The notes under the pieces are model-generated. The model had not been told where the DNA came from and made no database searches. It saw nothing but the letters and a program-made list of their open reading frames with translations. Position numbers and translations under genes: made by a program. From the NCBI GenBank assembly GCA_036227345.1, contig CP109468.1, positions 5,580,001-5,644,000 of the forward strand: a DNA stretch of 64,000 bases, given 5' to 3'. Positions 1 through 8,151 of the stretch are shown here, piece after piece; positions within the stretch are counted from its first letter, which is position 1; each line of letters opens with the position of its first letter. Source of the DNA: Streptomyces sp. NBC_01463 (GTDB lineage Bacteria > Actinomycetota > Actinomycetes > Streptomycetales > Streptomycetaceae).

Positions 1-2
1 TA

Positions 3-68
3 CTGCGCCGCCAGCGCAGCGAACTGGCCATGATCGCCACGTATCCGGACGACCCTTCGCTGAACTGA
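3..68 (+). CDS. YqgE/AlgH family protein, C-terminal end only
   Basis: Only the last 21 codons lie in the window; they end ATYPDDPSLN and then TGA. This tail and its position just before a DUF3039 gene match what I remember of the Streptomyces YqgE/AlgH (UPF0301) protein. Family function is unclear. The gene is partial only because the window starts here. The assignment rests on a short tail and on synteny, so it is moderately sure. Confidence 0.6.
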   Translation: MRRQRSELAMIATYPDDPSLN

Positions 69-97
69 TGCCCGGGCTTTCAGTACGCTTGGCGGTT

Positions 98-391
98 ATG
101 AGCACTCTTGAGCCCGAGCGCGGGGCAGGTACCGGAACCCTCGTGGAGCCGACGCCGCAGGTGTCGAACGGCGACGGCGACCACGAGCGCTACGCCCATT
201 ACGTTCAGAAGGACAAGATCATGGCGAGTGCCCTGGAGGGCACCCCCGTGGTCGCACTGTGCGGCAAGGTCTGGGTGCCGGGGCGTGACCCCAAGAAGTA
301 CCCGGTGTGCCCCATGTGCAAGGAGATCTACGAGTCCATGGGCGCCGGCGGCGACAAGGACAAGGGCAAGGGCGGCAAGGACAAGCAGTAG
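98..391 (+). CDS. DUF3039 domain protein
   Basis: A 97-residue protein. The core (about residues 30-80) has HYVQKDKIM, a segment with ALCGKVWVP, then YPVCPMCKEIYE. The three cysteines, two as CxxC, look like a small metal-binding site. The tail is a Lys/Gly/Asp run. This is the DUF3039 family, a conserved actinobacterial protein of unknown function. An in-frame ATG at 68 would add ten residues. I chose the ATG at 98 because the first residues after it (MSTLEPERG) look like the family N-terminus. A strong hairpin closes the unit. Confidence 0.85.
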   Translation: MSTLEPERGAGTGTLVEPTPQVSNGDGDHERYAHYVQKDKIMASALEGTPVVALCGKVWVPGRDPKKYPVCPMCKEIYESMGAGGDKDKGKGGKDKQ

Positions 392-417
392 TCCCACCGC
401 ACCACGAAGAGCCCGGG

Positions 418-457
418 AGAGCCCCCGGGGCACGCAGTCGCGTGCCCCGGGGGCTCT
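418..457 (+). terminator. strong hairpin terminator after the DUF3039 gene
   Basis: A perfect 18-bp inverted repeat (418-435 with 440-457) around the 4-nt loop AGTC lies 26 bp after the stop codon. There is no U-tract, which is usual for Streptomyces terminators. Confidence 0.85.
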
Positions 458-508
458 TCGCCGTGCGGGGGCCGCCGGCGTTGCACGGGCTGCTTCCGAG
501 GGTCACAG

Positions 509-524
509 AGTGGTGGAGACCACT
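509..524. promoter_or_regulatory. DasR-responsive (dre-like) operator before the sugar ABC operon
   Basis: AGTGGTGGAGACCACT has perfect 6-bp arms (AGTGGT/ACCACT) and agrees with the known DasR box (A-C/G-TGGTCTAGACCA-G/C-T) except in the centre. It lies about 95 bp before the binding-protein start. DasR is a GntR repressor released by GlcN-6-P. The same motif occurs at the PTS genes in this window, which supports a shared regulon. Confidence 0.8.
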
Positions 525-536
525 TGTCGGCGTCCT

Positions 537-610
537 GGTCCGGACCTACTCTCCTGCAAGTTGTGCAGAACGAAACGAGCGTTGCGCATGATGCAACGCC
601 TACCGGTAGG
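537..610. promoter_or_regulatory. cluster of further palindromes in the ABC operon promoter
   Basis: Four separate palindromes follow the dre box: GGTCCGGACC (537-546, perfect), CTGCA-N5-TGCAG (554-568), CGTTGC-N7-GCAACG (580-598) and CCTACCGGTAGG (599-610, perfect, touching the ribosome-binding region). They may be operators of further regulators or a second, degenerate DasR site. No regulator is assigned. Confidence 0.45.
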
Positions 611-618
611 GGTTCCGG

Positions 619-1923
619 ATGATGTTTTCTGCCCGAATTGCCGTTCCGGCCGCGGCGCTTGTGCTGGCCGGCCTCACCGCCACCGCCTGCGCGCCGCAGA
701 CCTCCGACACCGGCTCCAAGGAGGACGACAAGACCGGCACGCTCCGCGTCTGGCTGTTCCAGGAGGTCGGCAACAAGCCCAAGGAGAAGGTCGTCGACGC
801 CGCGACCGCCGCCTTCCGCAAGGCCCACGAGGGCGCGAAGGTCGAGATCGAGTACATACCGGTCGAGACCCGCGCCCAGCGCGTCAAGGCCGCGTTCAAC
901 GACCCCGACAGCGCCCCCGACCTCATCGAGTACGGCAACACGGACACCGCCGGCTACGTCAAGGACGGCGGACTCGCCGATGTCAGCGCGGAGTTCGCCG
1001 CCTGGGACGACGCCAAGGACACCGACCCGACGGCCAAGGAGTCGGTGACGGTCGGCGGCAAGGTCTACGGGGCCCCGCTCTTCGTCGGCGTCCGCGCGCT
1101 CTACTACCGCACCGACGTGTTCTCCCGGATGGGCATCGAGGCGCCCAAGTCCCAGGCCGAGCTGATCTCCACCGCGAAGAAGATCCACAAGGAGCAGCCG
1201 GACCTGTACGGACTCGCCGTCGGCGGCGCGTACACCTACGGTGCGATGCCCTTCATCTGGGCCAACGGCGGCGAACTCGCCGACGGGAGCGGCAGCGCGT
1301 ACAAGGCCGCCATCAACAGCGACAAGGCCCGCAAGGGCATCGAGGCCTACACCTCCCTGTTCGGCGCCGCCAACTGCCCGGCCGCCAAGTGCGCCGCCAT
1401 GGGCGGCAACGCGACCGTCACGGCCTTCGCCTCAGGCAAGGCCGCCATGGCCATCGGCGGCGACTTCAGCCACGCCGCCGTCGAAGCCGGCACGGTCAAG
1501 GGCAAGTACGCCGTCGTCCCGCTGCCCGGACTCGCCGAGGGCTCCGTCGCCCCCGCGTTCGCGGGCGGGAACAACATCGGCGTGCTGAAGAGCACCAAGC
1601 ACCGCACCCTGGCCGTCGGCCTGATGAAGGAACTCACCGGCAAGGCCACCCAGGCGAAGATGTTCGACGCGATGGGCTTCCTGCCGACGTACAAGGACGT
1701 ACGGGCCGAAGCGGCGAAGCGCGAGCCGTTCGTCGCCCCCTTCGTCGCCACGCTCGGCGCGGGCACCAGGTTCGTCCCCGCATCGCCGGCCTGGGGACAG
1801 ATCGACTCCTCGCTGATCCTGCCGACGATGTTCCAGGAGATCGTCAGCGGCCGTAAGAACGTGGCGAAGGCCTCGGACGACGCCGCGAAGAAGATGGACG
1901 CGGCGTTCGCCGACGCGGGCTGA
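619..1923 (+). CDS. extracellular sugar-binding lipoprotein of an ABC importer
   Basis: A 434-residue family 1 solute-binding protein. The N-terminus has a hydrophobic stretch ending in a lipobox-like LTATAC, so Cys24 should be lipidated and the protein held outside the membrane. The rest is a typical carbohydrate-binding fold (TLRVWLFQE, LIEYGNTDTA, IWANGGELADG, MKELTGKATQAKMF). Two permeases and a GH20 hexosaminidase follow in one operon, and a DasR-like operator lies upstream. This makes GlcNAc or chito-oligosaccharides the likely ligand, which is inference. ATG codons at 619 and 622 are both possible starts. Confidence 0.88.
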   Translation: MMFSARIAVPAAALVLAGLTATACAPQTSDTGSKEDDKTGTLRVWLFQEVGNKPKEKVVDAATAAFRKAHEGAKVEIEYIPVETRAQRVKAAFNDPDSAPDLIEYGNTDTAGYVKDGGLADVSAEFAAWDDAKDTDPTAKESVTVGGKVYGAPLFVGVRALYYRTDVFSRMGIEAPKSQAELISTAKKIHKEQPDLYGLAVGGAYTYGAMPFIWANGGELADGSGSAYKAAINSDKARKGIEAYTSLFGAANCPAAKCAAMGGNATVTAFASGKAAMAIGGDFSHAAVEAGTVKGKYAVVPLPGLAEGSVAPAFAGGNNIGVLKSTKHRTLAVGLMKELTGKATQAKMFDAMGFLPTYKDVRAEAAKREPFVAPFVATLGAGTRFVPASPAWGQIDSSLILPTMFQEIVSGRKNVAKASDDAAKKMDAAFADAG

Positions 1924-1925
1924 CG

Positions 1926-2897
1926 ATGACGGCGAACAGCACGGCGTACAAAGCGCCCCCCGCGCCCGGGACGGACGGCCCCCCTCTCCGCCCGCCCCGC
2001 CGCCGCCCGGCCTCACCGGCCGGGCGGCCCGGCTGGACCCCCTGGCTCTATCTGCTGCCCGCCCTCGTCCTGCTCGGCGGGCTGCTCGTCTACCCGATCT
2101 ACCAACTGGGCCTGATCTCCTTCCTGGAGTACACCCAGGCCCAGGTCAGCGGCGGTGAACCCGCCACCTTCCAGGGCTTCGGCAACTACGCCACGCTCTT
2201 CGGCGACAGCCAGTTCTGGCAGGTGCTGCTGGCCACCGTCGTCTTCGCGGCGGCCTGTGTGCTGGCCACCCTGTTCACCGGCTGCGCGCTGGCCGTCCTG
2301 CTGACCCGGGTGCGGGCCGTGCCGCGGCTCGCGCTGATGATGGCCGCGCTCGGCGCCTGGGCGACCCCCGCGATCACCGGTTCGACCGTCTGGGTCTTCC
2401 TCTTCGACGCGGACTTCGGACCGGTCAACCGGGTCCTGGGGCTCGGTGACTTCTCCTGGACGTACGGGCGCTACAGCGCCTTCGCCCTGGTGCTCCTCGA
2501 AGTCCTGTGGTGCTCGTTCCCGTTCGTGATGGTCACGGTGTACGCCGGCATCCGCGCCATCCCCACCGAGGTGCTGGAGGCGGCCGCGCTGGACGGCGCC
2601 TCGCAGTGGCGGATCTGGCGGTCGGTCATGGCGCCGATGCTGCGCCCGATCCTGGTCGTCGTCACCATCCAGTCGGTGATCTGGGACTTCAAGGTCTTCA
2701 CCCAGATCTACGTCATGACCAACGGCGGCGGCATCGCCGGCCAGAACCTGGTGCTCAACGTGTACGCCTACCAGAAGGCGTTCGCGTCCTCGCAGTACAG
2801 CCTCGGCTCGGCCATCGGCGTCGTGATGCTGGTGATCCTGCTGGCCGTCACGCTCGTCTATCTGCGCCTCGTGCGGCGCCAGGGGGAGGAACTGTGA
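1926..2897 (+). CDS. sugar ABC transporter permease, MalF type
   Basis: A 323-residue inner-membrane subunit. A proline-rich cytoplasmic N-terminus of about 40 residues precedes roughly six membrane segments. The EAA loop that contacts the ATPase reads EAAALDGASQWRIWRSV. It starts 2 bp after the binding-protein stop and overlaps the next permease by 4 bp (GTGA), so translation is coupled. No ATPase gene is present. Streptomyces importers of this class are known to share the MsiK ATPase, which I infer applies here. Confidence 0.9.
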   Translation: MTANSTAYKAPPAPGTDGPPLRPPRRRPASPAGRPGWTPWLYLLPALVLLGGLLVYPIYQLGLISFLEYTQAQVSGGEPATFQGFGNYATLFGDSQFWQVLLATVVFAAACVLATLFTGCALAVLLTRVRAVPRLALMMAALGAWATPAITGSTVWVFLFDADFGPVNRVLGLGDFSWTYGRYSAFALVLLEVLWCSFPFVMVTVYAGIRAIPTEVLEAAALDGASQWRIWRSVMAPMLRPILVVVTIQSVIWDFKVFTQIYVMTNGGGIAGQNLVLNVYAYQKAFASSQYSLGSAIGVVMLVILLAVTLVYLRLVRRQGEEL

Positions 2898-3742
2898 GCC
2901 TGCCGTCCCTGTTGCGCGTCCGCCGGCCCGGCCGGCTCGCCGCCGAGGCCGCGGCGCTGCTGATCGCCGCCGCCGTCGCCTTCCCGCTCTACTGGATGGT
3001 GCTCTCCGCCATCAAACCGGCGGGCGAGATCCAGTCCGCGCACCCGCGGCCGTGGACCCTGTCGCCGTCCCTGGACTCCTTCCGCCGGGTCTTCCAGCAG
3101 CAGGACTTCGGGCGCTACTTCCTCAACAGCCTGATCGTCGCCGGGACGGTCGTGATCGTCTCCGCGCTGATTGCCTTCCTGGCGGCGACGGCGGTGACCC
3201 GGTTCAGATTCCGCTTCCGCACCACGCTGTTGATCATGTTCCTGGTCGCGCAGATGGTGCCGGTCGAGGCGCTGACGATCCCGCTGTTCTTCCTGATGCG
3301 GGACTTCGGCCAGCTGAACACGCTCGGTTCGCTGATCCTGCCGCACCTCGCGTTCTCGCTGCCGTTCGCGATCTGGATGCTGCGCGGCTTCGTCAGGGCC
3401 GTCCCGGACGCCCTGGAGGAGGCCGCGTACATCGACGGGGCGAGCCGGGCCCGCTTCCTGTGGCAGATCCTCTTCCCGCTGGTCTTCCCGGGCCTCGTGG
3501 CGACCAGCGTCTTCTCGTTCATCTCGACCTGGAACGACTTCCTGTTCGCGAAGTCCTTCCTGATCAGCGACACCTCCCAGTCGACGCTCCCGATGGCGCT
3601 GCTGGTCTTCTTCAAACCCGATGAGAACGACTGGGGCGGGATCATGGCAGCCTCGACGGTGATGACCGTCCCCGTGCTGGTCTTCTTCGTACTCGTGCAG
3701 CGACGCCTGGTCTCGGGACTGGGCGGAGCGGTTAAGGACTGA
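2894..3742 (+). CDS. sugar ABC transporter permease, MalG type
   Basis: A 282-residue second membrane subunit from a GTG at 2894 that overlaps the upstream stop. It has about six membrane segments and the EAA motif EEAAYIDGASRARFLWQI. The C-terminal VQRRLVSGLGGAVKD is the usual MalG-type ending. It completes the membrane channel with the preceding gene. The hexosaminidase gene starts 4 bp after its stop, so import and hydrolysis are co-expressed. Confidence 0.9.
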   Translation: MSLPSLLRVRRPGRLAAEAAALLIAAAVAFPLYWMVLSAIKPAGEIQSAHPRPWTLSPSLDSFRRVFQQQDFGRYFLNSLIVAGTVVIVSALIAFLAATAVTRFRFRFRTTLLIMFLVAQMVPVEALTIPLFFLMRDFGQLNTLGSLILPHLAFSLPFAIWMLRGFVRAVPDALEEAAYIDGASRARFLWQILFPLVFPGLVATSVFSFISTWNDFLFAKSFLISDTSQSTLPMALLVFFKPDENDWGGIMAASTVMTVPVLVFFVLVQRRLVSGLGGAVKD

Positions 3743-3746
3743 CGTC

Positions 3747-5381
3747 ATGAACATCGATCTGATCCCGGCGCCCGTGCGCGCCGGTGACCAGGGGCGGTGC
3801 GGGTTCCTGCTGGACGCGTCCACCACGCTCGCGGCGGCCCCCGGCACCGGGACCACCGAGCGCTGGCTGCGCGAGACGCTCGGCGCCGCCTTCGGCGTGC
3901 CGCTCGCACCGGGCGGCGAGGGCGCCGAGCACTCTGTCCGGCTGCTCATCGATCCGGCCCTGGAGCCGGAGGAGTACCGCCTGACCACCCTGCCCGGCAA
4001 CAGCGTCGTGATCACCGGCGGCAGCCCCGCCGGGGTCTTCTGGGGCGCCCAGACGTTGCGTCAGCTGCTGGGGCCGCAGGCGTTCCGCCGGGCACCGGCC
4101 GGCGGGGCCGCCCCGGCCGCGCTCGGGTTCACCGACATCGAGGACCGCCCCCGCTTCGGCTGGCGCGGCATGATGCTCGACGTCTCCCGGCACTTCCTGC
4201 CGAAGGCCGACGTCCTGCGCTACCTCGACCTCCTCGCCGCCCACAAGCTGAACGTCTTCCACTTCCACCTCACCGACGACCAGGGCTGGCGCGTCGAGAT
4301 CAAGCGCTACCCGCGGCTGACCGAGGTCGGTGCCTGGCGCTCGCGCACCAAGTACGGCCACCGGGCGTCCGAGCTCTGGGACGAGACCCCGCACGGCGGC
4401 TACTACACCCAGGACGACATCCGCGAGATCGTCGCGTACGCCGCCGAGCGGCACATCCGGGTCGTCCCCGAGATCGACATCCCGGGCCACTCGCAGGCCG
4501 CCATCAGCGCCTACCCGGAGCTGGGCAACACCGACGTCGTCGACACCGCCGCCCTGACCGTCTGGGACACCTGGGGCGTCAACCCGAACGTGCTCGCCCC
4601 CACCGACCACACCCTGCGCTTCTTCGAGGGCGTCTTCGAGGAGATCCTGGAGCTCTTCCCCGCCGCCACCTCGCCGTTCGTCCACATCGGCGGCGACGAG
4701 TGCCCCAAGGACCAGTGGAAGCAGTCGCCGGCCGCGCAGGCCCGCATCAAGGAACTCGGCCTGGCCGGCGAGGACGAGCTCCAGTCCTGGTTCATCCGCC
4801 ACTTCGACAACTGGCTCACCGCGCGCGGCCGTCGCCTCATCGGCTGGGACGAGATCCTGGAGGGCGGTCTCGCCGACGGCGCCGCGGTCTCCTCGTGGCG
4901 CGGCTACGCGGGCGGCATCGCGGCCGCCGAGGCCGGGCACGACGTCGTGATGTGCCCGGAGCAGCAGGTGTATCTGGACCACCGTCAGCACGGCGGCCCC
5001 GACGAGCCGATGCCCATCGGATACGTCCGCACCCTGGAGGACGTCTACCGCTTCGAACCCGTGCCGCCGGCCCTCGGCGAGGAGGCGGCGCGGCACGTAC
5101 TCGGCGCCCAGGCCAACGTGTGGACCGAGGTCATGCAGAACCGCTCCCGCGTCGACTACCAGGTCTTCCCCCGCCTGGCGGCCTTCGCCGAGGTCGCCTG
5201 GTCGGCGCTGCCGGCCGCGGCGGACCGGGACTTCGCGGAGTTCGAGGGCCGAATGGCCACCCACTACGGGCGACTTGACGCGCTCGGCGTCGACTACCGG
5301 CCGCCGGGCGGCCCGTTGCCGTGGCAGCGGCGCCCCGGAGTCCTCGGCCGCCCGATCGAGGGAGCACCCCCGAACGTGTGA
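3747..5381 (+). CDS. beta-N-acetylhexosaminidase, glycoside hydrolase family 20
   Basis: A 544-residue GH20 enzyme that removes terminal GlcNAc from chito-oligosaccharides by substrate-assisted catalysis. An N-terminal GH20b-like domain (about 1-130) precedes the catalytic barrel. Visible motifs are FHFHLTDDQGWR, VPEIDIPGHSQA and HIGGDECPKDQ, with the catalytic pair Asp317-Glu318. There is no signal peptide, so it should act in the cytoplasm on sugars brought in by the ABC importer with which it is co-transcribed. The DasR-like operator at 509 should control the whole unit. A hairpin lies 20 bp after the stop. Confidence 0.93.
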   Translation: MNIDLIPAPVRAGDQGRCGFLLDASTTLAAAPGTGTTERWLRETLGAAFGVPLAPGGEGAEHSVRLLIDPALEPEEYRLTTLPGNSVVITGGSPAGVFWGAQTLRQLLGPQAFRRAPAGGAAPAALGFTDIEDRPRFGWRGMMLDVSRHFLPKADVLRYLDLLAAHKLNVFHFHLTDDQGWRVEIKRYPRLTEVGAWRSRTKYGHRASELWDETPHGGYYTQDDIREIVAYAAERHIRVVPEIDIPGHSQAAISAYPELGNTDVVDTAALTVWDTWGVNPNVLAPTDHTLRFFEGVFEEILELFPAATSPFVHIGGDECPKDQWKQSPAAQARIKELGLAGEDELQSWFIRHFDNWLTARGRRLIGWDEILEGGLADGAAVSSWRGYAGGIAAAEAGHDVVMCPEQQVYLDHRQHGGPDEPMPIGYVRTLEDVYRFEPVPPALGEEAARHVLGAQANVWTEVMQNRSRVDYQVFPRLAAFAEVAWSALPAAADRDFAEFEGRMATHYGRLDALGVDYRPPGGPLPWQRRPGVLGRPIEGAPPNV

Positions 5382-5400
5382 GTCCGGACACCTTCCGGTT

Positions 5401-5435
5401 GCCGCCACCACCGTCCCCGGGACCGTGGTGGCGGC
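5401..5435 (+). terminator. terminator of the ABC/hexosaminidase operon
   Basis: A near-perfect inverted repeat of about 17 bp per arm (GCCGCCACCAC... against ...GTGGTGGCGGC, one mismatch) lies 20 bp after the GH20 stop. Confidence 0.8.
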
Positions 5436-5704
5436 GCCGTTCCCGGCGCGGGAATCCGCCCCGGAGCCGCCACCCGCCGGAACGGAACAAGTCGCACAAC
5501 CACCCCGAAGAGCGGCAATCGGCACTCCGGGCCGAAGAGGGGCGAAACGGGAGCATCCCCCTGACCGGGTACGGATACTCCCTTCGCGGACCCTCGCGTC
5601 GGGCCGGTCCGAAGATGTGCCAGAGTTGCCACGTCCGGGCTTCGAGCACGTACCGTACGGCGAAACAGGCGGGACAGCCGGGACACCGGGAAGGGGCAGC
5701 TGGG
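5436..5704 (+). other. intergenic region before the molybdenum hydroxylase operon
   Basis: No convincing gene is present. The region should hold the promoter of the following operon, but I cannot point to clear -35/-10 boxes. The only firm signal is a purine-rich Shine-Dalgarno stretch (AAGGGG) just before 5705. Confidence 0.4.
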
Positions 5705-6601
5705 TTGACCATGCACGCACCGCAGGCGACGCAGTCCGTCACGCTGCCCGCCTCGCTGGACGAGGCCGTGGCGGCACTCGGCGCCATGCCCGCCGCCGTA
5801 CCCGTGGCAGGCGGCACGGATCTGATGGCGGCCGTCAACAAGGGGCTCCTGCGCCCCTCCGGGCTGGTCGGCCTCGGCCGGATCAGCGAGCTCCGCGGCT
5901 GGCACTACCAGGACGGCCACGCCCTGCTGGGCGCCGGCCTCACCCACGCACGCATGGGGCGGCCGGACTTCGCCGCCCTCATCCCCGCACTCGCGGCGTC
6001 CGCGCGCGCGGCGGGCCCGCCGCAGATCCGCAACGCGGGCACGCTCGGCGGCAACATCGCCACCGCCGCACCGACCGGCGACGCCCTGCCGGTCCTCGCC
6101 GCGCTGGAGGCCGAACTCGTCATCGCGGGCCCCGGCGGCGCACGCCGCGAGATCCCGGTCTCGCACCTGCTGGCCGGCCGCGAGATGCTGGAGCCCGCCG
6201 AGCTGATCGGCTTCGTCCGCGTCCCGCTGCTGCACGCCCCGCAGGTCTTCCTCAAGGCGACCGGACGCACCGGCCCCGGCCGGGCCACCGCCTCCGTCGC
6301 GATCGTGCTCGACCCGGCCCGGCGCGGAGTGCGCTGCGCGGTCGGCGCCATCGCGCCGATGCCGCTGCGGCCGCTGGAGGCCGAACGCTGGATCGCCTCG
6401 CTGATCGACTGGGACGGCGAACGGGGCCTGGCCCCCGACGCGCTGGCCGCCTTCGGCGAGTACGTCGCCGCGGCCTGCATCCCGGACCAGGCACCGCCCG
6501 CCGACGGGGGAGAGGCGCCACCGCTGCCCCCCGCCGTACTGCACCTGCGGCGCACCGTCGCCGCACTGGCCCGACGCGCGCTGGGGAGGGCACTGTCGTG
6601 A
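5705..6601 (+). CDS. FAD-binding subunit of a xanthine-dehydrogenase-type molybdenum hydroxylase
   Basis: A 298-residue CoxM/XdhB-type subunit that passes electrons through FAD. It shows the FAD-binding signatures VPVAGGTDLM and RNAGTLGGNIATAAPTGD. I prefer the TTG at 5705 (MTMHAPQ...) because AAGGGG sits 8 nt before it. An ATG two codons later is the alternative. The FeS subunit gene overlaps its stop by 4 bp. The substrate (purine, aldehyde or another heterocycle) cannot be read from the sequence. Confidence 0.87.
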   Translation: MTMHAPQATQSVTLPASLDEAVAALGAMPAAVPVAGGTDLMAAVNKGLLRPSGLVGLGRISELRGWHYQDGHALLGAGLTHARMGRPDFAALIPALAASARAAGPPQIRNAGTLGGNIATAAPTGDALPVLAALEAELVIAGPGGARREIPVSHLLAGREMLEPAELIGFVRVPLLHAPQVFLKATGRTGPGRATASVAIVLDPARRGVRCAVGAIAPMPLRPLEAERWIASLIDWDGERGLAPDALAAFGEYVAAACIPDQAPPADGGEAPPLPPAVLHLRRTVAALARRALGRALS

Positions 6602-8151
6602 GCAACGAGGACCACGCCGATCAGCACGGGGGCTGGGAGCCGACCCCGCAGGGCGGCGAGTACGACGCCGAGGCGACCGCCTTCGTCCACCTGCCGCCCG
6701 AGGACCTGGCGAACGTGCCGCTGGCCGCGCCCGGCCAGGGCTACGTGCCGCCGATGATCCTGCCGCTGACCCCCGCGGCCGGCCTCGACCCGGCGGCCAC
6801 CGGCAGCTGGGTCGTCCAGGCGCAGAACCAGCAGGACGAGCAGGGCCGGCCCGAACAGCACGAGCCCGCGGAGCAGCGGGACCAGCAGGGCCCCGGCACG
6901 GAGCCCGCGCCCGCGCCGGTGCACTGGCCGGACCCCAACCAGCAGCAGACGCCGTACGGATACCCGCAGCCCGAACCGCAGCCGTCGCAGGAGTACCCCG
7001 GCCAGTACCGCGGGACCTCGGCCGCCACCGGCCAGTGGAACTTCGCGGAGTCCGGCGGCCCCGCCGAGGCGCCCGGCCACACCGGCCAGTGGACGATCCC
7101 GGTCGCCGACGGCGAGCTCCCGGAGGAGTCCGGGGAGTTCTCGGCCTCCGCGCTGGCCGCCGGCTGGTACGCGGACCGCACCCCGCCGGCCACGCTGCCG
7201 GGCGGCGCGCCCGCACCGTGGGCGACGCAGGAGCCCGCGGCCGGCGACACCCCGGCGCTCGGGACCGACCTGGGCGGCATGCCCGACCACGCGCCCGCCG
7301 ACGCGCGGGAGCCCGGCCCGGACCCGGCTGCCGACGACGCAGCCGCCGAGGTGGCCGAGGCGGAGGACCCGGAGCACCACGTCCTGTCGGACGAGGCGTC
7401 ACCGGACGCCGCCCCCGAGGACGCACAGCAGTCCGCGCCGGAGCAGCCCGCCCCGGACACGGACGACGCCCCGGCGCCGGACGACGCGGTGGCGGACGAC
7501 GTGGCCATGGACGCCGCGGCGCCGGACGAGGCGCCCGCAGCCCCCCTCGACCTGCCCAGCGAGCACCCCGCCGCCTCCTACGTGCTGCACGTGAACGGCG
7601 CCGACCGGCCCGTCACCGACGCCTGGATCGGCGAGTCCCTGCTCTACGTGCTGCGCGAGCGGCTCGGCCTGGCCGGTGCCAAGGACGGCTGCTCGCAGGG
7701 CGAATGCGGTGCCTGCAACGTCCAGGTGGACGGCCGTCTCGTCGCCTCCTGTCTGGTCCCCGCGGCCACGGCGGCGGGCAGCGAGGTCCGTACGGTCGAG
7801 GGTCTGGCCGTCGACGGGGAGCCGTCCGACGTCCAGCGGGCCCTGGCCGAGTGCGGCGCCGTCCAGTGCGGCTTCTGCATCCCCGGCATGGCCATGACGG
7901 TCCACGACCTGCTGGAGGGCAATCACGCCCCCAGCGAGCTGGAGACCCGCCAGGCGCTCTGCGGCAACCTCTGCCGCTGCTCCGGCTACCGGGGCGTGCT
8001 CGACGCCGTGAACGAGGTCATCGCGGGCCGCGAGGCCGCCGCCGATGCGGCGCAGGAATCCGCGGACCCCGACGAGGCCCGCATTCCGCACCAGGCGGCG
8101 CCGGGCGCGGGTAGTGTGCAGGCCCATCTGCAGGACGGAGGCATGGCGTGA
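6598..8151 (+). CDS. 2Fe-2S subunit of the molybdenum hydroxylase, with a long disordered N-terminal extension
   Basis: A 517-residue protein. The last 190 or so residues are the standard two-cluster FeS subunit: plant-type ferredoxin motif GCSQGECGACN and the second cluster's QCGFCIPGM and CGNLCRCSGY. Usual length is 150-200 residues. About 325 residues precede this domain, rich in Pro, Glu, Gln, Ala and Asp, with repeated 'TGQW' blocks and no recognisable fold. It starts at a GTG overlapping the FAD gene's stop and overlaps the catalytic subunit by 4 bp, so the extension belongs to a properly coupled gene. Confidence 0.9.
   Translation: MSNEDHADQHGGWEPTPQGGEYDAEATAFVHLPPEDLANVPLAAPGQGYVPPMILPLTPAAGLDPAATGSWVVQAQNQQDEQGRPEQHEPAEQRDQQGPGTEPAPAPVHWPDPNQQQTPYGYPQPEPQPSQEYPGQYRGTSAATGQWNFAESGGPAEAPGHTGQWTIPVADGELPEESGEFSASALAAGWYADRTPPATLPGGAPAPWATQEPAAGDTPALGTDLGGMPDHAPADAREPGPDPAADDAAAEVAEAEDPEHHVLSDEASPDAAPEDAQQSAPEQPAPDTDDAPAPDDAVADDVAMDAAAPDEAPAAPLDLPSEHPAASYVLHVNGADRPVTDAWIGESLLYVLRERLGLAGAKDGCSQGECGACNVQVDGRLVASCLVPAATAAGSEVRTVEGLAVDGEPSDVQRALAECGAVQCGFCIPGMAMTVHDLLEGNHAPSELETRQALCGNLCRCSGYRGVLDAVNEVIAGREAAADAAQESADPDEARIPHQAAPGAGSVQAHLQDGGMA

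Noticed and set aside
3747..3830. Signal peptide on the GH20 enzyme
   Set aside because: The N-terminus MNIDLIPAPVRAG has no basic-hydrophobic pattern, so the enzyme is called cytoplasmic.
3732..5720. Long minus-strand ORF opposite the GH20 gene
   Set aside because: It is composition-driven: low-complexity Arg/Gly/Pro translation, while the plus strand shows complete GH20 motifs.
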